Source: Alphaproteobacteria bacterium (GTDB lineage: Bacteria; Pseudomonadota; Alphaproteobacteria; Paracaedibacterales; CAIOTO01). Taken from it: DNA of 17,386 bases. The notes below the pieces were generated by a model. The model saw nothing but the letters and a program-made list of their open reading frames with translations, did no database searches and was not told the DNA's origin. The position numbers were made by a program, and so were the translations under genes. Within the stretch, counting starts at the first letter, position 1. Each line of letters opens with the position of its first letter. The stretch lies in the NCBI GenBank assembly GCA_030727085.1, contig JANRCF010000069.1, positions 15,063 through 32,448 of the forward strand, given 5' to 3'. Positions 7,884 through 13,319 of this stretch are shown here, piece after piece.

Positions 7884-7929
7884 CCTCTCGCAACAAAGCC
7901 CTGTTAAGGGCTATTGCTATTTCGAGAGG
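7884..7929. repeat. Nested, partly decayed palindrome; possible terminator
   Basis: An outer perfect 7-bp inverted repeat (CCTCTCG 7884-7890, CGAGAGG 7923-7929) encloses an inner 6-bp G+C-rich stem (AGCCCT 7897-7902, AGGGCT 7907-7912) with a four-base loop. GCAA after the outer left arm can pair with TTGC before the outer right arm, leaving a bulge, so an originally longer palindrome appears to have decayed. On the minus strand the inner hairpin is followed by TTTGTT, about 80 bases after the phosphorylase-like gene's stop, so it could act as a weak terminator. Its core AGCCCTTAACAGGGCT resembles the centre of the right-hand unit of the repeat at 6544-6638. Confidence 0.6.
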
Positions 7930-7990
7930 TGTAGTTATTAATTTGTAACCAAAGCATTAGGTGAGCCTTTGATGTTTTACCCACCGAAAG

Positions 7991-8827
7991 CTAATTGATC
8001 CTAAGAAGGGATGTAAGTACGTATTCTGTGAAAGTTCGCTCTAGGCTTATAGCTTTTTTCCCATTGTTTCCTTCGTAAGGGCCTTCTTTAGCATCTTTTT
8101 TATTTACCGTTTGTAGAACAGCAGCTGCATGTTTATCGAAATCTTTTGCAACTCTAAACAATACCGCGCTTTCCATATCAAAACTTTCATTCTTATCAGT
8201 CCTTTTAATTGCAGCTAATTGTTGTTTGAGAATTGGTGCCCTGGCAGGTGAGAATTTCTCTGGATTTCTGAGAGCATGATAATTTTCAAGATGATGACAA
8301 ATTCTTTCGTCTATTATTAGTTTTCGAAAGATAGCCTCGTCTCGGAGAGCTTTTAAGATTATTGGTGATGCAAATATTGATTTACCCCATTCTTCTTCTG
8401 GAACACCGCTTGCTTTTTCATATCCATAGAGGTTATCTGTTTCATTTATTACTTTTACTAACTCTTCCTCTTTTTCGGTTGTATTTTTTAAATCATCTGA
8501 TCCATAACGAATAATATATTCAGCGCCTGCAGCGTATAATTCTGTAAACATTAGTCCAGAGCCACTTCCAACTGGAACGCTCGCAATAAATAATTCTTGA
8601 CCTTTGTAGTTACCAATGTATATTTTTGGACCCCACTTAGATGTGTGTGTGTTTACATCTTTTAATATTCTACTAATTCGGGTTGCCCTGTCTTGGTTTG
8701 AGCAAACAATGCCCTTTTTAGGGACGGCTACTCGCACAAATAAATTATCTGGTAATTGAATATTGATTAGTGAATGTGCAAATGATTGGTTTGCCAAAAG
8801 TAAAATTGCCAGTATTTTTCTTTTCAT
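7991..8827 (-). CDS. Exported nucleoside-phosphorylase-like protein
   Basis: Nucleoside phosphorylases split nucleosides into base and ribose-1-phosphate. The fold is suggested by YIGNYKGQELFIASVPVGSGSG (about 70-91), followed by ELYAAGAEYIIRYGS (96-110), which matches the phosphorylase EL.GA..IIRxG signature with R107 as the phosphate-binding candidate. FDMESAVLFRVA (216-227) corresponds to the ribose-binding MES motif, and VN at 241-242 is in the position of the uridine phosphorylase VN. The insert between them (about 112-210) is divergent, and the usual base-specificity residues cannot be placed. Unusually, the protein starts with a signal-peptide-like leader: MKRK, a hydrophobic core ILAILLLA and a likely cleavage after SFA (residue 17). 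It would therefore act outside the cytoplasm. The ATG at 8827 has AAGGA 12 bases upstream, rather far. An MFS transporter gene lies upstream on the same strand. The family call is fairly firm; activity and substrate are unknown. Confidence 0.7.
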   Translation of the reverse strand: MKRKILAILLLANQSFAHSLINIQLPDNLFVRVAVPKKGIVCSNQDRATRISRILKDVNTHTSKWGPKIYIGNYKGQELFIASVPVGSGSGLMFTELYAAGAEYIIRYGSDDLKNTTEKEEELVKVINETDNLYGYEKASGVPEEEWGKSIFASPIILKALRDEAIFRKLIIDERICHHLENYHALRNPEKFSPARAPILKQQLAAIKRTDKNESFDMESAVLFRVAKDFDKHAAAVLQTVNKKDAKEGPYEGNNGKKAISLERTFTEYVLTSLLRIN

Positions 8828-8974
8828 ATAAAAGTTATTTCCTTCTGCTAAAGTTCTTTTTTTAAAATTAATGAATAATGTGAGGATTAAATATTTTTTT
8901 ATTTTGTCTTAATTTGTAAGTAAGTGCATGTGCCCTTTTATTTAAATAATTATGAAATAATTTTATTAATATTT

Positions 8975-10294
8975 TCATATGTTATTTTTTATTAAGGTAT
9001 TAAAAGAATTTTCTTTAGGATTTTTTTTACCTCCCTCAAGAATTTCATAATGATGGATCGCCCATAAATACCCAATCACAGAAGGTAGAATAACGATCCA
9101 AATTCCCCAATGACCAAATATTTCTGTTAAATAAACAAGGCCAAATGAGGTGATAATGTATGTAACAGCCCGTGAAAGTGAATATAAAAAGCTGGTTGCA
9201 GTTACACGTTTTAGAACCGGGATATGTTTTATAAATATGCCAACTGCAGGATAATCGCCAAGTGCTACAATAACAATAATTGCTTGTAAAATGAATAACT
9301 GATAATGAGTTGAGGTTAGGTTTATAAGTACCGGTAGTAAAATGGCTAGTATTAAAAAGAAAAATCCTTTTACTTTTAATATTAAAAGTGGAGAAGTTTT
9401 AAAGCTCATTACAGATAAGACATAACATGAAATAACATGAATTATTGATAATAAAAAATTATGAAAAACCACATCTTCTGGGCTATAAGAATATTTTGTT
9501 TGCAGGGTGGAATTAAAATACATATACGTTAAATAGAAGCAAACCGGCCAACCACAATAAATAAAAAAGAAAGCAATAATGCTTGTGTTATCCATTTTTT
9601 CGACTTTATCAACAATACTGTCTTTCTGTTGAATGTATTTTTGTTTTACTTTTTTGTTTATTTTCTCAATAAAATCAGGTGTTTCTCGCAAACGAGTGCG
9701 GGCAATTGAACCTGCCGCCGCTATGGCAGCCCCAGCCCAAAAAGCGATACGCCAATTAAGGCCCACACGAGTGACGAGAGTAGACATTGCAAGTGCTGCA
9801 CATGAACCACTAAATGCTGCTAAGCTTATGAAAGAAACAGCTGGGTACTGAACCGGAGGTTTTGTTATTTCTGTCATATAGACAAGTGCTCCCATAATTT
9901 CACCCATGGAAGAAAGTCCTTGAAAAACACGACATAAGGTTACGCACCATGCAGCTGAGATACCTATTTGAGCATACGTTGGTAAGTTGGCCATTATTAC
10001 ACAAGAAATAGACATGAGTGCTGTGGTAATAATAATAGTTGTTTTGCGGCCATAATTATCGCCAATATATCCAAATAGAATTGCACCAAAAGGCCTCAAT
10101 ACAAATGTAGAACAAAAAGCAAATGCAGTTAATAGAGAAGCTGTATGGGGATCAGTTTTGGGGAAAAATAAGCTATTAAGAACCACTGCCATGTGTACAT
10201 AGAGCATTAAGTCAAAGTATTCAAGAAAAGTGCCTATTTGTAAGAGCGCAACCGCCTCTTTTTGTTGCTTATTTAATGACGCCAATAGCTTCAT
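8975..10294 (-). CDS. MFS transporter, ProP-like metabolite:H+ symporter
   Basis: This is a twelve-helix major facilitator of the metabolite:H+ symporter group (ProP, KgtP, ShiA relatives), 439 residues from the chosen start. Helix 1 carries the group-typical GTFLEYFDLMLY (21-32). The loop after helix 2 has motif A as GYIGDNYGRK (75-84). FQGLSSMGEIMGALVYMTE (124-142) matches the QG.S.GGE..G...YL.E region of ProP, and LRETPDF follows helix 6. I prefer the ATG at 10294 because GGGGA lies five bases before it. A TTG at 10306 in the same frame is only four codons earlier and would place that ribosome binding site inside the gene. A promoter is visible at 10317-10346. ProP-like proteins carry osmolytes or organic acids in known cases; in intracellular bacteria the substrates of many are unknown. 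It may feed on products of the neighbouring exported phosphorylase-like protein. Confidence 0.85.
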   Translation of the reverse strand: MKLLASLNKQQKEAVALLQIGTFLEYFDLMLYVHMAVVLNSLFFPKTDPHTASLLTAFAFCSTFVLRPFGAILFGYIGDNYGRKTTIIITTALMSISCVIMANLPTYAQIGISAAWCVTLCRVFQGLSSMGEIMGALVYMTEITKPPVQYPAVSFISLAAFSGSCAALAMSTLVTRVGLNWRIAFWAGAAIAAAGSIARTRLRETPDFIEKINKKVKQKYIQQKDSIVDKVEKMDNTSIIAFFFIYCGWPVCFYLTYMYFNSTLQTKYSYSPEDVVFHNFLLSIIHVISCYVLSVMSFKTSPLLILKVKGFFFLILAILLPVLINLTSTHYQLFILQAIIVIVALGDYPAVGIFIKHIPVLKRVTATSFLYSLSRAVTYIITSFGLVYLTEIFGHWGIWIVILPSVIGYLWAIHHYEILEGGKKNPKENSFNTLIKNNI

Positions 10295-10316
10295 GAGTTT
10301 CCCCAAAAATTAGAAT

Positions 10317-10346
10317 AATATACAGCTTGTCTTGTTTATATGTCAT
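10317..10346 (-). promoter_or_regulatory. Sigma-70-type promoter for the MFS gene
   Basis: Read on the minus strand, ATGACA (10346-10341) and TATATT (10322-10317) each match the -35 and -10 consensus at five of six positions, with an 18-base spacer. Transcription would start near 10310, giving a leader of roughly 16 bases that carries the GGGGA ribosome binding site. Seen by eye only. Confidence 0.5.
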
Positions 10347-10380
10347 TTCTATATAAAAATACTAATTGAATAAATATGGA

Positions 10381-10440
10381 AAATTCGCACATTTAGTGTT
10401 ATGTGAAATTCGTACTATGCGTGCACTTCTTATTAAGAAG
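10381..10440. repeat. Tandem AAATTCGYAC repeat and short palindrome
   Basis: AAATTCGCAC (10381-10390) recurs as AAATTCGTAC (10406-10415), nine of ten identical and spaced 25 bases. CACAT/ATGTG inverted bases lie between the copies. Just beyond is the 15-base palindrome CTTCTTATTAAGAAG (10426-10440). All lie upstream of the MFS promoter, so they could be operator sites, but no regulator is identified and chance is possible. Confidence 0.3.
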
Positions 10441-10508
10441 GCCGAGAAAATAAGAAATTAACAAAATATAGCTATTTTGCATATATGTTGCCTATAGCAT
10501 TGATCCGT

Positions 10509-10546
10509 ACAAACCTGTGCTTGGGTTTGTTGTGGTAAAATCCACA
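10509..10546 (-). terminator. Possible paired hairpins after mutY
   Basis: Two adjacent inverted repeats follow the mutY stop: TGTGG/CCACA (10531-10535 and 10542-10546, six-base loop) and ACAAACC/GGTTTGT (10509-10515 and 10524-10530, eight-base loop). There is no T-run after them in the mutY direction, so if they end transcription it is not as a classic intrinsic terminator. Confidence 0.3.
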
Positions 10547-10548
10547 CT

Positions 10549-11613
10549 TTAGTGGTCAGTAATTTTTAATGCCTTCGTTACTTTATGCATTAGAGTTGGC
10601 ATTCCATATTGGGGCAAATCACCTGGTGCAACCCAAATCCCTGTAATCGCTTCAGCCGTTTCCGCGCAGACAACTGTTAATTCCAGATCAAAGTGGCTGA
10701 ATACATGTTTGATAGGTTTTGTGTGTTGTTTTAGAATTGTTAAATTAGGTAATGCGCCCGGGTCAAAATCAAAACACGTCGTTGGGAATATAAACATATT
10801 TGAAAACAGCCCTTTATCAGGACGTTTCATCAGTAATACGTGTCCATCTTGATTGGTAATCACATACGTTGTAGCAACACGTTTTGGTTTTGCTGCCTTT
10901 GCAATCAAGATGGGGAACTGATCGACAGATTGCGTTTGAAATGCTTGGCAATCGTGTGAAAGTGGGCATGTGTCACATAAAGGATTTTTAGGTTTGCAAA
11001 CAAGCGCACCAAGTTCCATCAATGCTTGCGCACTGTGTGTATTGTCTTGTTTTCCTGAAAAAATATGAACAGCCTCTTGTGACTGTTCTTGTAGTTTTGT
11101 TCCTTTAGGTTCTGCAATTGCAAATAGACGTGACATCACACGCATAACATTGCCATCAACTGGCATTGTTGGGTGATCGAATGCGATAGCTGAAATAGAA
11201 GCACTGGTATAGGGGCCAATACCTGCGAGTGTTTTTAAAGTTTCTATATCTTGTGGAAATACATTAAGGTCACAAATTTGTGTAGCTGCTTTATGTAAAT
11301 TCTTTGCGCGCGAATAATACCCTAGTCCTTGCCATAAGGTGTAGACATCATCAAGAGAAGTTTGTGCGAGTGCTTCAATCGTTGGAAGTCGTTCAATAAA
11401 TCGTTCAAAATATGGAATAACTGTTTGCACCGTCGTTTGTTGCAACATAAATTCACTGACTAATACATGGTATGGGTTAGGTGTTTTGCCAATCTCGGCG
11501 CGCCAAGGCATAGTTCTTTTGCACGCAAAATACCAATCTAAAAGCCGTTCTCGTAATATCGGCACGTCGGGTTGTGTGATATCTGAATTGACAAAAACAG
11601 GTGAAGACGGCAT
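10549..11613 (-). CDS. mutY: A/G-specific adenine DNA glycosylase MutY
   Basis: MutY removes adenine mispaired with 8-oxoguanine. From the chosen start the protein has 354 residues, close to E. coli MutY (350). SEFMLQQTTVQ carries the catalytic glutamate (E54), the helix-hairpin-helix reads LAGIGPYTS, and the catalytic aspartate is D153 in PVDGNV. Four cysteines (C206, C213, C216, C222; spacing 6-2-5) form the [4Fe-4S] site. The C-terminal part is a NUDIX-like 8-oxoG recognition domain (TTYVITNQDGHVLLMKRPDKG, then KHVFSHFDLEL). The start is uncertain. ATG at 11613 leaves ten bases to the divergent dciA start; an in-frame ATG at 11652 would add 13 unconserved residues and overlap dciA by 29 bases. 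Neither has a clear ribosome binding site. The mutY-dciA neighbourhood is familiar in alphaproteobacteria. Confidence 0.93.
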   Translation of the reverse strand: MPSSPVFVNSDITQPDVPILRERLLDWYFACKRTMPWRAEIGKTPNPYHVLVSEFMLQQTTVQTVIPYFERFIERLPTIEALAQTSLDDVYTLWQGLGYYSRAKNLHKAATQICDLNVFPQDIETLKTLAGIGPYTSASISAIAFDHPTMPVDGNVMRVMSRLFAIAEPKGTKLQEQSQEAVHIFSGKQDNTHSAQALMELGALVCKPKNPLCDTCPLSHDCQAFQTQSVDQFPILIAKAAKPKRVATTYVITNQDGHVLLMKRPDKGLFSNMFIFPTTCFDFDPGALPNLTILKQHTKPIKHVFSHFDLELTVVCAETAEAITGIWVAPGDLPQYGMPTLMHKVTKALKITDH

Positions 11614-11623
11614 AAGGGTACTT

Positions 11624-12157
11624 ATGATAAACAAAAATTCTATACCAGGCATAGCCGATCGAGATCCAAAACGCTACGGAATTAATAAAATTTCTGTGAC
11701 GACGAGGGTACTTCTAAAGCCTCTTATCGAGCGTTATGGCGCGGCTTATGTGCAGGTGTTGTTAGATTGGGCTAATATTGTTGGCCCGCGCTTTGCTCAT
11801 TTGTCGCAAGTGATTCATTTGAAATTCCCATCAAATAAAAAGACCGAGGGCATATTACAAATTCGTTGTTTATCAGCAGCAATTCCTTTGTTGCAGGCGC
11901 AATCTCCGCAGATCATTGATCGAATTAATAGGTATTTTGGATACAATGCAGTCGCGCAGCTTAGATTTCAAGCTGGCCTCGTTGTTAAGAAGATGCCTGG
12001 GAAAGTAATTGAGCAAAAACCACTGAAGGCCGAAGCGCAAACAGAAATTGAGTCTATAATTAGTACAGTTTCAAATGATTCTTTGCGTGATGCGTTAAAA
12101 CGCCTAGGTACAGGCATTTATTTAGAAGAGGAAATCAATCGTGTTAAAAAAAGCTGA
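11624..12157 (+). CDS. dciA: DciA-like (DUF721) helicase-loader protein
   Basis: DciA-family (DUF721) proteins help load the replicative helicase DnaB in bacteria without DnaC or DnaI. The protein has 177 residues. The core (about 30-115) has LLDWANIVGPRFAHLSQVIHL, then ILQIRCLSAAIPLLQAQSPQIIDRIN and FGYNAVAQLRFQ, which is the W..IVG...A....P, L.V.V.....A..L, IN...G...V..L.F pattern of the family. The C-terminal third is charged, as in alphaproteobacterial members. ATG at 11624 is preceded by AAGGG (11614-11618) at five bases, which decides the start; the frame stays open upstream to 11486 but there it is antisense to mutY. The gene heads a tight group: its last 17 bases overlap gshA, whose ribosome binding site (12127-12132) lies inside it. 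Confidence 0.83.
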   Translation: MINKNSIPGIADRDPKRYGINKISVTTRVLLKPLIERYGAAYVQVLLDWANIVGPRFAHLSQVIHLKFPSNKKTEGILQIRCLSAAIPLLQAQSPQIIDRINRYFGYNAVAQLRFQAGLVVKKMPGKVIEQKPLKAEAQTEIESIISTVSNDSLRDALKRLGTGIYLEEEINRVKKS

Positions 12158-13319
12158 TTTGATTGCCGTTTTTGAAAAAGCATGTAAGCCTAAACGTAAT
12201 TTTCGAATTGGTGTCGAACATGAACAATTTGTATTGCGACCTGACAATACGCGCGTGCCATATGCTGGAAAAAGTGGCATTAAAGAACTTTTGACGTTCT
12301 TTAGGCAATTTGGCTATGATAAGTTGCTTCATGAAAATGGTAAGCTGATAGGATTGCATGATCCTATTAAGAATGAATCTATTAGTTTAGAGCCAGGTGG
12401 TCAGTTTGAACTTGCCGGCGCACCCCTTCGAACGTTGGATGAGGTTCGTGCAGAACTAACTCTGCATCATGAACGTTTGACTGCTGCGTCAAAAGAACTT
12501 AGCGTAACATTTCTAGCTAAAGGTTTTGACCCCTATAACACACGAGATGCGGTGCCATGGATGCCAAAAGGTCGTTACGCAATTATGCGCCGTTACATGG
12601 AAAATGTTGGCACTATGGGGCTTGATATGATGAAGCGCACCTGTACAGTGCAGGTGAATTTAGATTATTCGTCCGAAGTCGATATGGTGCGAAAGATGCG
12701 CGTTTCCATGGCTTTGCAACCGTTGGTAGCAGCTTATTTTGCGAACTCCACCATGGTTGAAGGTAAGCGCTCTGAATACCAACAGTATCGTACCTTGGTC
12801 TGGCAAAATACAGATCCAGATCGATCAGGCATATTACCATTTGTGTTTGATGATGCTTTTTGTTTTGAGCGCTACGTAGACTATTTGCTTGATGTGCCTA
12901 TGTATTTTATTAAGCGAGATGGCCAGTATCATGATATGGCTGGCCAATCATTCGTTGATTTTATGAACGGAATCTTGCCTGGATTTGAAGGTGACTTTGC
13001 AACATTAGTTGATTTTGACGACCAAATATCAGTTGCATTTCCAGAAGTCCGTTTGAAACGTTTCATTGAACTGCGCGGTGCCGATAGTGGTGATATTGAG
13101 CATATGATGGCTGTTACATCGTTTTGGGTCGGGTTGCTTTACAATGATGCTGCGCTTGATGAGGCTTTCAACATAGTGAAACATTGGACTTATGACGATG
13201 TTCAGAATTTGTATAAACGTGTACCATATGACGGTGTAGATGCTGTGCTGCATGGTAAGACTATAACATCGTGGATGCAAACGTTTATGAAAGTGGTATC
13301 TCATGGGGCAAATTTATAA
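12141..13319 (+). CDS. gshA: Glutamate-cysteine ligase, plant/alphaproteobacterial type, short
   Basis: GshA joins glutamate and cysteine in the first step of glutathione synthesis. Family motifs are clear: FRIGVEHEQFVL (21-32), SISLEPGGQFELAGAPL (80-96), GLDMMKRTCTVQVNLDYSSE (160-179) and RFIELRGADSG (307-317), followed by SFWVGLLYNDAALD. The start is GTG at 12141, with AGAGGA eight bases upstream inside dciA. At 392 residues it is about 60 shorter than the usual plant-type enzyme. The usual C-terminal segment, with its FLDPL and SGKTPAE-like stretch before the end, is absent. No remnant of it is found in the same frame after the stop, where addB already begins. The last 17 bases overlap addB, so translation is probably coupled. 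The catalytic core looks complete, so the enzyme is likely active. No gshB is in the window. Confidence 0.9.
   Translation: MLKKADLIAVFEKACKPKRNFRIGVEHEQFVLRPDNTRVPYAGKSGIKELLTFFRQFGYDKLLHENGKLIGLHDPIKNESISLEPGGQFELAGAPLRTLDEVRAELTLHHERLTAASKELSVTFLAKGFDPYNTRDAVPWMPKGRYAIMRRYMENVGTMGLDMMKRTCTVQVNLDYSSEVDMVRKMRVSMALQPLVAAYFANSTMVEGKRSEYQQYRTLVWQNTDPDRSGILPFVFDDAFCFERYVDYLLDVPMYFIKRDGQYHDMAGQSFVDFMNGILPGFEGDFATLVDFDDQISVAFPEVRLKRFIELRGADSGDIEHMMAVTSFWVGLLYNDAALDEAFNIVKHWTYDDVQNLYKRVPYDGVDAVLHGKTITSWMQTFMKVVSHGANL

Larger units (their letters stand above)
7618..7990. other. Non-coding gap between phosphorylase-like and epimerase genes
   Basis: This 373-base interval carries no convincing gene. 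It holds the candidate -10 for the epimerase (7637-7642) and a decayed palindrome (7884-7929). Open frames here are at most a dozen or so codons, such as an ATG at about 7724 on the plus strand that closes after 14 codons. The rest is A+T-rich sequence without recognisable structure. Confidence 0.6.

Noticed and set aside
8950..8980. A+T-only imperfect hairpin at the end of the MFS gene
   Set aside because: Pairing is weak and bulged, with no G+C stem, so a terminator call is not supported.
11486..11623. Upstream extension of dciA
   Set aside because: It runs through conserved mutY sequence, and the ATG at 11624 has a good AAGGG site at five bases.
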